Source: Deltaproteobacteria bacterium (lineage in GTDB: Bacteria; Desulfobacterota; Desulfobulbia; Desulfobulbales; BM004). Taken from it: 16,739 nt of DNA. Shown here in pieces: positions 1 to 7,625 of the stretch. Position 1 is the first letter of the stretch; each line of letters starts with the position of its first letter. The notes under the pieces were generated by a model. The model saw nothing but the letters and a program-made list of their open reading frames with translations. It was not told the DNA's origin and made no database searches. The stretch is from assembly GCA_020346205.1 (NCBI GenBank), contig CP070776.1, positions 924,499-941,237 on the forward strand, read 5' to 3'. A program made the translations under genes and the position numbers.

Positions 1-49
1 CACCGCCAGCTGCAGTTTGTTCTTCCTGATTTGTTTCGTTCTCAGCCAT
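1..49 (-). CDS. Partial CDS, N-terminus only, function unknown
   Basis: Only the first 16 codons are inside the window. They read MAENETNQEEQTAAGG, an acidic and polar start with no signal peptide or membrane segment yet visible. The start is supported by AAGGAG on the minus strand (61-66), 11 bases before the ATG. A hairpin and more than 200 bases separate it from the upstream cytochrome b gene on the same strand, so it probably has its own promoter. No function can be assigned from this fragment. Confidence 0.55.
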   Translation of the reverse strand, partial: MAENETNQEEQTAAGG

Positions 50-119
50 TGCTCTTAACTCTCCTTCGCTATCATCTTAATACATTTAATTATATAAATT
101 TTCCTTTTAAGAACTGAAC

Positions 120-135
120 CCAGGAAATTTCCTGG
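120..135. repeat. Perfect 16-bp palindrome, possible operator
   Basis: CCAGGAAATTTCCTGG is a perfect palindrome, about 70 bases upstream of the minus-strand gene that runs off the left edge. A 16-bp uninterrupted dyad in an AT-rich spacer suggests a dimeric regulator site. It has no loop, so it is unlikely to act as an RNA hairpin. Its function is inferred from position only. Confidence 0.45.
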
Positions 136-212
136 AAAAAATCTGATTACTATTTGTTGTTTGTAAGGTGATCTTTAAACCACTACGTGGCAAACAAGGT
201 CAACACATTAAA

Positions 213-240
213 GAACCCCCTTATTTAACAAAGGGGGTTC
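213..240 (-). terminator. Hairpin terminator after the cytochrome b gene
   Basis: Arms of 10 bp, GAACCCCCTT (213-222) and AAGGGGGTTC (231-240), enclose an 8-base loop. On the minus strand the hairpin is followed by a short U-rich stretch (CTTTAATG). It lies about 35 bases after the stop codon of the cytochrome b gene, which is a sensible place to end the slipin/cytochrome operon. The short T run makes it a moderate intrinsic terminator. Confidence 0.65.
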
Positions 241-274
241 CAAACTTCAACCATTTTTATGTGCGCAATATTAC

Positions 275-1117
275 CTATTTTACATACAGAAATACCATGG
301 AGTATATAATGGATACAACGAGAGCCAAGCCGATGGCTAAAGCAGTAAAACCAAAAACATGCGACACAACAAAAAACCAACGCGGTGTCGGCGGTACTTT
401 TATTTCATCCAGCTTACCTGCAGCAACAAGCTCTGCATATTCCCTGGGCCGTTCATGCATCAATTCATCCAAGGGCATGGTGCCTGTAAAAATTACCGGA
501 TCCATGGGGAATTTTTCAGGCCGCAGATGGGTGTTGAAAAAATGAATGGTAAAAATAAATCCTGAAGCAAGCAGGGCCTCATCACTGTGGATTATTGTGG
601 CAATATTAATCCAGTAACCGGGAATGACAAGGGTGAACTGTTCCGGAAACCAGAGACAGAGACCGGTTGTACCGATTACCGCAACACCCCAGAAAACAGC
701 CATAAAGTCAAACTTCTCCCAGTAGGTCCAGCGCCCGTATTGCGGCTGCGGGCCAAGTCCGAAAAACCACTTGAAAGTCTGGATCAATTCTTTGGCATCA
801 TTCAAATTGGGGATCATGCTATCCTTATCTAAGCAAAATTTAAGAAGAGATTTCCCTGACTTTCTCCAGTTCTGGTACATGAGAACAAAGTTCAAGGCAA
901 AGTAGATGAAAGTGACAATCGCCATTAGCCTGTGCAGTGCCCCCAAAACCTCAAAACTGCCAAAAAAATCAGCAACAAATTCAGCCCATTGCTCAGAGGC
1001 AAACTTCAGTGCCATACCGGTAACAGCCAGGGTCAGAAAACTGACAATTACCAGAAAATGTAAAAATCTGGGAAAGATTGTAAATCTCTGTACATATTCT
1101 ACTTGTGGCTTATCCAT
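275..1117 (-). CDS. Membrane cytochrome b, cytochrome b/b6 (FdnI/HyaC-like) family
   Basis: This 280-residue integral membrane protein probably binds b-type hemes and exchanges electrons between menaquinone and the 19-heme cytochrome encoded just upstream. About five hydrophobic helices are visible (roughly residues 17-36, 60-80, 137-156, 180-200 and 248-275). Histidines suited to axial heme ligation lie in or near them: H20, H62, H177, H192/H197 and H253. The layout resembles the b subunits of formate dehydrogenase and Ni-Fe hydrogenase. Family membership is read from this pattern; the exact subfamily is not resolved. The start follows a GAAGGAAG ribosome site about 9 bases away. The gene lies 83 bases after the 19-heme gene on the same strand and is the last gene before a hairpin terminator. 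No catalytic subunit is adjacent, so it is best read as a quinone-facing partner of a cytochrome. Confidence 0.85.
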   Translation of the reverse strand: MDKPQVEYVQRFTIFPRFLHFLVIVSFLTLAVTGMALKFASEQWAEFVADFFGSFEVLGALHRLMAIVTFIYFALNFVLMYQNWRKSGKSLLKFCLDKDSMIPNLNDAKELIQTFKWFFGLGPQPQYGRWTYWEKFDFMAVFWGVAVIGTTGLCLWFPEQFTLVIPGYWINIATIIHSDEALLASGFIFTIHFFNTHLRPEKFPMDPVIFTGTMPLDELMHERPREYAELVAAGKLDEIKVPPTPRWFFVVSHVFGFTALAIGLALVVSIIYSMVFLYVK

Positions 1118-1200
1118 AATGAATCTTCCTTCTCAAAAACTTTCGGCTCTGCCGACATATCAATTTATAGTCAAATTGCCTTTAATCTAATTTATCACCA

Positions 1201-3216
1201 TTACGTCTCATCGTCGTCTTTCTTCAGAAGACTCTGGCGGCTATGCTCACGGCGCTTCTTGAAGCGTTCCCTGAAGGAGCGCGGCACCCAGAAAAGGGTA
1301 TGTATACCAAAGAAGGCAAATGTTCCGACCAGGAGGCCGGTCATGCCCCAGAATGTGTAATAGAGATAAGGATATTTATCCCGGTCATGATGAGTAGCGT
1401 GGGTCAGATAGCCAGTAAATTTCCTGTTGGAGCCGGGATGACATTTCTTACAGGTTTCCACCACATGACGACGGTTAAGCCGTGACTCGCTATAATAAGC
1501 CGGTAGAATGTCATGGGATCCATGACAGTCAGAGCACTTAGCAGTCTTTTCACCTCCGGAAAGCATGGATGCCTTGCCGTGGTATGTTTCAAAATAGGTT
1601 TCAGTTTCATGATCATGACATGTACCGCATTCATCAAGGATCAAGCCTCGGAAACCTGCAGTATCATGCCGGCTGATGGTATGCGAAGTATGGCAGTCAT
1701 TACAGACCGGCAGTTTCTTCTCTGTTTTCGAAACCTGCGGGCTGTGGATCGATGAACTGAATTTTTCTGCAATTCCCAGGTGACACTGGGCACAAGCCGT
1801 AATGATATTATCTCTGTGTACACTTGATTCAGGATTCGATGCAGGCAACATGCTGTGTGCTGTATGACAGTTGGTGCATGTGGCTGAGACCATTAGTCCT
1901 GACTGAGACAACCCCCGGCCGTGAATACTCATCTGGTAATGCTTAATAATATCATGCTGAGTTCCGGTATACCTCAGGGCAGCCTTTTCCCCTTCCCTGT
2001 GGCAGCGGGCACAGAGATCCGGAATGTTACGGGCAAAAATCGGAGATTCAAAATTAGACTTCGACATTATACCATGGCTACCGTGACATTCTGTACAGTT
2101 TGGAGCATTTCTGTCTTTTTTAGCCACCAGCATGCCGTGAGTGCTCTTTGCATAGAGATCAACTACCTGAGCATGACAAATGGAACAGTCCACCGGTCCT
2201 GATTCTTTACAGACGGGATTCTTCTGATGATCGACATTGACATGACACTTGGCGCAGGCGATACGTTTTTCCTGATGGATTGAATGTTCAAAATCCTCAA
2301 CATTAATATACAGGCTCCGCTCGTCGCCGTTGGCAAGAATAATTTTCAGATCTGGATTGCCATGACATTTAAGGCAGAACTGGTCGTTTAAACTGTCTTC
2401 ATAAAGGACCCTTCTAGCCTTGTGGGGGCCATGGCACTCAACACATGCCGGAACCATGTGCGGCTCTTTTTCCCACAACTCACCTCTAACAATCTTGGTA
2501 TGGGCCTCTTCGATATTTGCATGGCATTTCATGCAGGTCTTCACAACATTCAAACGGCTGATTGTGGAATTGGGATCGGTATGTGGCAAAACATTGTGGG
2601 AAGTATGACAGCTGGTACACACAGCAGTCACTGTAAGACCCTTCCGAAAAAGCCCCTCACCGTGGATGGACATGGAGAAGTTCTTCAGGATGTTTTTCTT
2701 GGGAATATTATGGGTCAGGGTCATGGGGCTGCCTTCCTGATGACAGCGACCACAGGTAAAAGGAATATTCAAGATATAGGTTGGAGAGTTCTTATCATTG
2801 ATGGATAGAATATCATGCTTACCGTGACAATCTATACACAGGGGAGCATACGGGTCATTTTTTGCATGCGCCTGGCCGTGCAGACTGTTTTCGTAAATTT
2901 CCGCAACGTCATCATGGCAGTTGGCACAATCGACAGGTGCGAGAGGATATGGATGCGGGGCATCTTCCACATCAGCCTCTTCATGACAGGAAACACAGCC
3001 ATTGTCTGCATGCACAGATCCCATAAATTTCTCGCCGTCAACAGTCAACTGTACTGTCTTGCCATCAACTTCAACGGTAAGGTCCGGGTCAGTGTGACAG
3101 TCAAGACAGTCCTCATCTGTCATGGCTCCTGCAATTTGCGAAAAAAAGAGCAGTCCGGAAACTAAAATGAAACACAGGAGCTTAAACCCAACTTGTTTGT
3201 TTCTTACTCTCGTCAT
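1201..3216 (-). CDS. 19-heme membrane-anchored cytochrome c (8+8+3 repeat architecture)
   Basis: The 671-residue protein carries 19 CXXCH heme-binding motifs. Residues 1-30 form a Sec signal peptide, the heme region faces the periplasm, and one C-terminal helix (about 617-643) followed by a basic tail anchors it in the inner membrane. Residues about 37-262 hold eight hemes and residues about 281-510 repeat the same eight-heme plan: matching C..CH..PDL openings, PVDC..CH, AP.C..CHG.H, the MSIHG.GL..GL block before a C(T)xCHT.H, and a closing C..CHT/G.H. A shorter three-heme part (530-592) follows. The protein probably stores and conducts electrons between the downstream cytochrome b and soluble or outer-membrane partners. 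It follows the slipin gene by 23 bases and precedes the cytochrome b by 83, so the three are probably co-transcribed. A weak AGGA site lies about 11 bases before the ATG. Direction of electron flow cannot be read from the sequence. Confidence 0.92.
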   Translation of the reverse strand: MTRVRNKQVGFKLLCFILVSGLLFFSQIAGAMTDEDCLDCHTDPDLTVEVDGKTVQLTVDGEKFMGSVHADNGCVSCHEEADVEDAPHPYPLAPVDCANCHDDVAEIYENSLHGQAHAKNDPYAPLCIDCHGKHDILSINDKNSPTYILNIPFTCGRCHQEGSPMTLTHNIPKKNILKNFSMSIHGEGLFRKGLTVTAVCTSCHTSHNVLPHTDPNSTISRLNVVKTCMKCHANIEEAHTKIVRGELWEKEPHMVPACVECHGPHKARRVLYEDSLNDQFCLKCHGNPDLKIILANGDERSLYINVEDFEHSIHQEKRIACAKCHVNVDHQKNPVCKESGPVDCSICHAQVVDLYAKSTHGMLVAKKDRNAPNCTECHGSHGIMSKSNFESPIFARNIPDLCARCHREGEKAALRYTGTQHDIIKHYQMSIHGRGLSQSGLMVSATCTNCHTAHSMLPASNPESSVHRDNIITACAQCHLGIAEKFSSSIHSPQVSKTEKKLPVCNDCHTSHTISRHDTAGFRGLILDECGTCHDHETETYFETYHGKASMLSGGEKTAKCSDCHGSHDILPAYYSESRLNRRHVVETCKKCHPGSNRKFTGYLTHATHHDRDKYPYLYYTFWGMTGLLVGTFAFFGIHTLFWVPRSFRERFKKRREHSRQSLLKKDDDET

Positions 3217-3239
3217 GACACTTCAAATCCTGTTTTTTG

Positions 3240-3986
3240 TTATGATGGATTATTAAAAAATTGTTTGAACAATTCCAATGGCACCGGGATCAATGTGCTG
3301 TTCTGTTCCGACACACCGATCTCTCTAATAGTCTGCAGATAACGAAGCTGCAGAGTGACAGGCTCTTTTGCTATCAGGCTGGCAGCCTCACTCAACTTGG
3401 CAGCAGCCTGTAGTTCACCGTCAGCATTGATTATCGTTGCACGCCTTTCCCTTTCAGCTTCTGCCTGTTTAGCCATGGCTCTCTGCATGCTATCGGGCAG
3501 ATCAATCTCCTTTAACTCTACCTTGCTGATTGCAACACCCCATGGCTCAGTTTCATGGTCCAGGATTTCCTGCATTTTCTTATTTTTGGCATCACGTTCT
3601 GAGAGGATATGGTCCAGGTCTTCCTGCCCGCATACGCTTCGCAGTGTAGTCTGAGCCAATTGGGAAGTTGCAGCCTTATAGTTTTCTATTTCAACAGATG
3701 CTTTTACGGCATCGATAACCCGGAAATAAACAACTGCACTTACGCGCACAGAAACATTGTCCTTGGTGATGATGTCCTGACCAGGGACATCATGGGTTAT
3801 GGTTCTCATATCCACCCTCTTGAGTCTATCCATTAGAGGGATGACAATCACCATGCCAGGACCCTTTGGCTGGGTTACCTTACCCATTCGGAAAACAACA
3901 CCCCGTTCATACTGCGGTATCATTTTTACAGAGGCAAAAATTAACATCAGGAAAAGTGGAATCAAAAAAATGGCAACGTATAACAT
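3240..3986 (-). CDS. Slipin, SPFH/band 7 (stomatin-like) membrane protein
   Basis: This 248-residue protein has one N-terminal membrane segment (about 3-20), then a band 7/SPFH domain (about 24-175) with the usual pattern of a QYERGVVFRMGK opening, a KGPG turn and TKDNVSVRVSAVVYFRV. A charged helical region rich in AEAERERRA (about 170-205) follows. Slipins form oligomeric scaffolds in membrane microdomains. Bacterial slipins are often paired with an NfeD protein, but none is encoded here; the neighbour is the 19-heme cytochrome, 23 bases downstream. This suggests a role in organising or stabilising the cytochrome complex in the membrane, which is inference. GGGAG (3992-3996) lies 5 bases before the ATG and supports the start. 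It is the first gene of the operon, and two copies of a repeated box lie about 95-125 bases upstream. Confidence 0.9.
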   Translation of the reverse strand: MLYVAIFLIPLFLMLIFASVKMIPQYERGVVFRMGKVTQPKGPGMVIVIPLMDRLKRVDMRTITHDVPGQDIITKDNVSVRVSAVVYFRVIDAVKASVEIENYKAATSQLAQTTLRSVCGQEDLDHILSERDAKNKKMQEILDHETEPWGVAISKVELKEIDLPDSMQRAMAKQAEAERERRATIINADGELQAAAKLSEAASLIAKEPVTLQLRYLQTIREIGVSEQNSTLIPVPLELFKQFFNNPS

Positions 3987-4078
3987 GAGTACTCCCTTTG
4001 CAAAATTTTCTTAACGCCTTTCACCCTGTGCTCTGAAGCAGACTTATACGCCAGATATGTTGATTTCTTGCCATCCTC

Positions 4079-4109
4079 TGCAACACTTTCAAGGAATAAT
4101 GCAACACTT
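4079..4109 (-). promoter_or_regulatory. Two exact AAGTGTTGCA boxes upstream of the slipin/19-heme operon
   Basis: TGCAACACTT occurs at 4079-4088 and again at 4100-4109. On the minus strand, toward the slipin operon, both read AAGTGTTGCA. The 21-bp spacing is two helical turns, so bound proteins would sit on one face of the DNA. The same 10-mer recurs at 14419, 14755 and 14769, where the last two precede a sigma-54 promoter in the same orientation relative to their gene. Probable regulator sites, perhaps for the activator encoded at 12543-14357. Confidence 0.6.
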
Positions 4110-4168
4110 CTGTGGCAAACGGAATATACGGTTATTTTCTTAAAATGCAAGAAAAAAAGACATTTTTA

Positions 4169-4182
4169 TGAATGAACATTCA
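4169..4182. repeat. 14-bp dyad upstream of the slipin operon
   Basis: TGAATGAACATTCA has 6-bp arms (TGAATG and CATTCA) around a central AA. It lies about 60 bp upstream of the paired AAGTGTTGCA boxes. The size suits a dimeric repressor or activator site; no family is recognised. Confidence 0.35.
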
Positions 4183-4552
4183 ATCGTTTTTGGGGCTTTA
4201 AAATTTCTGCAACCAAGTGAAAATTAAGTAAATTTCATTTTTTTTCTTAAAACATGATTTTGTATTTTATGAACAAACATATCTAAAATATTGAATTGTT
4301 AGGATTTTATTCTCCACATATATTTATGCCAAAAAATACTAACAAACATATCTCGCAAAAATTATTACATTCAGTTTTTTTTATAGACACATTTTATTAT
4401 TGTCATGAAATAACCACATATTCATACAACATCATCTTTATTCCAATTTACTTGACAATATTTGTTCAACTGGTCTATTCATTGCATAATTTTTTTGATG
4501 GAATTGCTTTTTGCCGCAAATAAATCAACCTAATATGGAGAAAACACTTTAA

Positions 4553-6805
4553 GTGGACCTAACTTTTATTTTCCATATTTTTTCCACAATCGGTTTTGGC
4601 CTTGCCTTACTCCTGGCATTCCGTATTCAAAAAAATCTTCTTGGTCACCCTTCAAGAATATTCCTGACTCTTTTCCTGCTCATTTATTTTCTTATAGGTG
4701 TTTCGAATGTCCTTAAACATGGTGGTGTGACTAACTACTTTGACCGGTTTGAATATTTTGCCGAGATTCTTTTTCCGCCTGCCTTTCTATTTTTCATTTT
4801 CCCCATCTTTTCCCTTTACATATTTTCCATCTATATGAAACAGGATTTTGAAAAGCGTATGGAAATTGAGGAATCCCTTATAGAAAGTGAAAAAAAGTTC
4901 CGTAATATATCAGAAGAGATAGCTGACGGGGTTGCAGTTATAATTGAAGGGAAGATTAAGTGGGTTAACAAAGCCTTTCCTGAGATTTTCGGTTTTGAGC
5001 AAGATGAACTTATTGAAACGGATATTGATTCACTCATACAGGCTGTGAAAGCACCGCAGATCGAAAACTCCTTGCAACAAAACAACTCATCAAACAATCT
5101 TCATGAAACCCGTTATGAAACAATCGGATTTTTAAAAAATGGCAGCAGGATAGCTATCGAGGCTTCTGAAAAATCCATCACATTTGACGATGAACCAGCG
5201 CTCCAGATCATTGCACGTGATATAACAGAACGAAAGCTGGCACAGGAAGAAATAACGCGGGCAAAAATGGAATGGGAGCAAACATTTAATACTGTTCCGG
5301 ATATGATCACTATACTTGACAGCAGGAATAGAATTATCCGCGTCAATAAAAGTATGGCTGAGCATCTCAACTCAACGGCAGATGATTTGGTAGGTAAAAA
5401 CTTTCACTTGCTTGTGCATGGCAAAGAGAAACCTGATGAGCTTACTTCCCCTGAATCAATTGCAGCTTACTGTGAGGGACAATCTGTGGAAATTTACGAA
5501 GAGCGACCCACAGATCATTATCTGGTAAGCATCTCCCCACTTAATGACGACAGTGGCAATTATATAGGTTCTGTGAGAGTCGCCCATAATATTACCGAAC
5601 TGAAGCAGGCACAAAAAGAACTTGAATCAGCCAGGGCCTTTCTCCAATCAATCATTGACGGAGTTACGGAATTTATCATGGTCATTGATAAAGACTACCG
5701 CATACGTCTCATGAATGAAGCAGCAAGTAAATTACATGCCATTGATCTGCCCCTGACTAATTCTCATCTCTGCTATCAGGTTTCACACCAAACAAATCAA
5801 CCATGCCATGGAGATGAACATCCCTGTCCTTTGGAAAAAGTCATTGACACAAAAGAGCCCCTTACTTTGGTCCATAAGCATATAAGGGCTGACGGCTCTG
5901 AATATATTGTTGAAATTAGTGCCTCTCCTATTATCGACAATAAAGGTGAAGTTAGTGGAATTATTGAAGTTGGGCGTGATATAACTGAAAAATTACGCCT
6001 TGAAGAAGAAGAGAAAAAATTCAGGGCCCGGCTATTTCAGCAGCAGAAAGACCAGTCCATCGCACTTATCGCTAAGGGAATTGCCCATGACTTTAATAAT
6101 TTACTAGGAACCGTCATAGGCAATGTTGACCTCTTGCAGATGGGCACAGCCCCAAAAGAGGATGAGTGCGGCATCGTAGAAGCCATTGGGAGTGCTGCCC
6201 ATCGTATGAGTGACCTAACTACCCAGCTTCTGGCATACGCAAAAGGTGGCACCTATAAACTAGAACATTTTGTTCTTAATCCCCTTATCCTGCAAACACT
6301 TAAATTTTTACATACCGGAGAGGCATCAAAAATCAAAATAGCTCATAATTTGGCGAAAGACCTCTGGCCTATTCTGGGTGATCCGAACCAGATGAAGCAA
6401 ATGCTGGTGAATATTTTTTCTAACGCCTTTGAAGCCATGGAAGAGACAGGGGGTACCCTGAAAGTGGAAACCAGAAATGTAATAAAGGAAGCTGACTGGG
6501 AGTGTTCATTAAATAATGTTCATCCTGAAGGCAGTTATATACAAATAAACATTTCAAATACCGGCCCTGGAATTTCGGAAGATGTTGCTGCGCAGATATT
6601 TGAACCCTTTTACACTACAAAGTCTCTGGGGCGTGGCCTTGGCCTTGCAGCAGTTGCAGGCATAGTGCAAAACCATGGCGGTTGCGTGTCATTTGATAGC
6701 AACTCTGAGGGAACAACTTTTCTTATTCTTCTGCCTAGGTCAAAAAATAATGGTAATAATTTAGAAAATGGACTTTTAAGTCATACATCTATGAACTCAA
6801 ACTGA
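4553..6805 (+). CDS. Membrane histidine kinase with three PAS domains
   Basis: This 750-residue sensor kinase has three N-terminal hydrophobic segments (about 3-23, 36-54 and 71-95). Three PAS-type sensor domains follow (about 112-228, 238-352 and 360-481), each ending in the usual D-I-T-E motif. The phosphoacceptor helix has H512 in AHDFNN. The ATPase domain shows the N box (NIFSNAFEAM, about 620-629), G1 as NTGPGIS, F box EPFYTTK and G2 GRGLGLA. There is no fused receiver, so it needs a separate response regulator. The NtrB-like H box and the sigma-54 response regulator elsewhere in the window make that protein a candidate partner, but they are about 6 kb apart. The third PAS carries a Cys/His cluster (C407, H412, C418, H419, H423, C425) that might bind a metal or heme. 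The start is GTG, with GGAG 12 bases upstream; a later start would cut into the first helix. Confidence 0.9.
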   Translation: MDLTFIFHIFSTIGFGLALLLAFRIQKNLLGHPSRIFLTLFLLIYFLIGVSNVLKHGGVTNYFDRFEYFAEILFPPAFLFFIFPIFSLYIFSIYMKQDFEKRMEIEESLIESEKKFRNISEEIADGVAVIIEGKIKWVNKAFPEIFGFEQDELIETDIDSLIQAVKAPQIENSLQQNNSSNNLHETRYETIGFLKNGSRIAIEASEKSITFDDEPALQIIARDITERKLAQEEITRAKMEWEQTFNTVPDMITILDSRNRIIRVNKSMAEHLNSTADDLVGKNFHLLVHGKEKPDELTSPESIAAYCEGQSVEIYEERPTDHYLVSISPLNDDSGNYIGSVRVAHNITELKQAQKELESARAFLQSIIDGVTEFIMVIDKDYRIRLMNEAASKLHAIDLPLTNSHLCYQVSHQTNQPCHGDEHPCPLEKVIDTKEPLTLVHKHIRADGSEYIVEISASPIIDNKGEVSGIIEVGRDITEKLRLEEEEKKFRARLFQQQKDQSIALIAKGIAHDFNNLLGTVIGNVDLLQMGTAPKEDECGIVEAIGSAAHRMSDLTTQLLAYAKGGTYKLEHFVLNPLILQTLKFLHTGEASKIKIAHNLAKDLWPILGDPNQMKQMLVNIFSNAFEAMEETGGTLKVETRNVIKEADWECSLNNVHPEGSYIQINISNTGPGISEDVAAQIFEPFYTTKSLGRGLGLAAVAGIVQNHGGCVSFDSNSEGTTFLILLPRSKNNGNNLENGLLSHTSMNSN

Positions 6806-6844
6806 ATACGCTCAATTAGCAGTAACTATCCAAGTTATACAAAT

Positions 6845-6882
6845 AAAAAATGCAGCGCCATTGCTGGCGCTGCATTTTTTTT
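6845..6882. terminator. Strong bidirectional intrinsic terminator
   Basis: A perfect 10-bp GC-rich stem, TGCAGCGCCA (6851-6860) and TGGCGCTGCA (6865-6874), closes a TTGC tetraloop. It is flanked by A6 on the left and T8 on the right, so it works on both strands. It lies 40 bases after the kinase stop and 80 bases beyond the stop of the convergent cytochrome b gene, ending both units. Confidence 0.95.
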
Positions 6883-6963
6883 ACCCTAAATATTGACCGC
6901 TAATTTTATCTTATATTTCAGGCTTCATTTTTAATTCATACTTTCAGGCCTCTCTGATATTGA

Positions 6964-7614
6964 TCAGAATGTTGCTTCTTCAGTTGCCTCAGGCTCATGA
7001 TGTTCTTCATACCCTGTAAACATAGCTTTAAAATGTGCCAATGGTGTATGACCGAGGGTTGCAAGATATGCATGCACAAATATAAAAGTGGCAAAGAAGA
7101 AAAAGAGTAAAACATGGATTGTGGACACTATTTTGATACCGCCAATAAGATCTATATAATTTTCAAATCTCTTGACCCGCCAGAGAAAAAGTCCGGTAAT
7201 CATCTGGGCCGGCAAAAAAACAAACATGATACCGACATAAGCTTTCTGCTGCAGGGCATTAAATTTATTATCAGGTGTCATCTGATGCGGATTTGGTTCA
7301 CCTTTAAAGAGCCCTGAACCGTAATATTTGATCTGTTTTACGGCATCCGGAACAAAAGTCCTCGGGTTGGGAAAGTAAAGTTTTATTTTCATGGTCCCAA
7401 AATAGTATGAAACCCATAAGCCGTAGATGGCAATCACAACGAAGCCAACATAATTATGCAATTGAATAGCTTCCTCCAGGGAAAACCAGTTCACCATCTC
7501 AGCAAAACGTATCTGAATGCCGGTTATGATCAGGATGATAAACCCGACCGCATTGACCCAGTGCCATACCCTGACAGGAGCAGGATGAACATACATCAAT
7601 TTATCATCTTCCAT
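6964..7614 (-). CDS. Four-helix cytochrome b, Ni-Fe hydrogenase/cytochrome b561-like
   Basis: This 216-residue protein shows four membrane helices, near residues 18-38, 53-73, 123-145 and 163-188. Conserved-type histidines (H18 in VRVWHWVN, H53, H167 and H181) could ligate two b hemes. It resembles the HyaC-like and thiosulfate reductase b subunits that link a quinone pool to a periplasmic partner. Here the partner should be the 7-heme cytochrome encoded immediately upstream. I chose the ATG at 7614 over the one at 7620: AAGGAG (7622-7627), which overlaps the upstream stop codon, is 7 bases from the former and only 1 from the latter. The overlap of stop codon and ribosome site suggests translational coupling. 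The C-terminal tail is rich in Glu and His. The b-cytochrome assignment is firm; the physiological direction is unknown. Confidence 0.87.
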   Translation of the reverse strand: MEDDKLMYVHPAPVRVWHWVNAVGFIILIITGIQIRFAEMVNWFSLEEAIQLHNYVGFVVIAIYGLWVSYYFGTMKIKLYFPNPRTFVPDAVKQIKYYGSGLFKGEPNPHQMTPDNKFNALQQKAYVGIMFVFLPAQMITGLFLWRVKRFENYIDLIGGIKIVSTIHVLLFFFFATFIFVHAYLATLGHTPLAHFKAMFTGYEEHHEPEATEEATF

Positions 7615-7625
7615 GTTCATTCTCC

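Larger units (their letters stand above)
3987..4552. other. Divergent AT-rich intergenic region between slipin and kinase genes
   Basis: About 570 bases separate the divergent slipin and histidine kinase starts. The slipin-proximal half holds the two AAGTGTTGCA boxes and a 14-bp dyad. The kinase-proximal half is very AT-rich, with short reading frames of poor composition that look non-coding. Promoters for both genes should lie here, but I see no convincing sigma-54 element on either strand and no clear sigma-70 match. Confidence 0.6.

Noticed and set aside
168..545. 125-codon plus-strand frame over the hairpin and the 3' end of the cytochrome b gene
   Set aside because: It runs through a terminator hairpin and antisense to a clear membrane protein; its composition is not protein-like.
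2422..3165. Open frames on the plus strand opposite the 19-heme cytochrome
   Set aside because: They are antisense to a protein with 19 heme motifs and have no recognisable domains or ribosome sites.
4037..4053. TGGCGTATAAGTCTGCT on the minus strand, resembling a sigma-54 promoter before the slipin gene
   Set aside because: The GG and GC are separated by 11 bases instead of the strict 10, and it lies only about 26 bp from the presumed activator boxes, so I do not call it a promoter.
3962..4150. 62-codon minus-strand frame overlapping the slipin start
   Set aside because: It overlaps the slipin ribosome site and both regulatory boxes, and has no recognisable domain.
4535..4552. ATG followed by four codons and a stop (MEKTL) directly before the kinase GTG
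   Set aside because: Too short to separate from chance; the ATG also overlaps the GGAG used as the kinase ribosome site.
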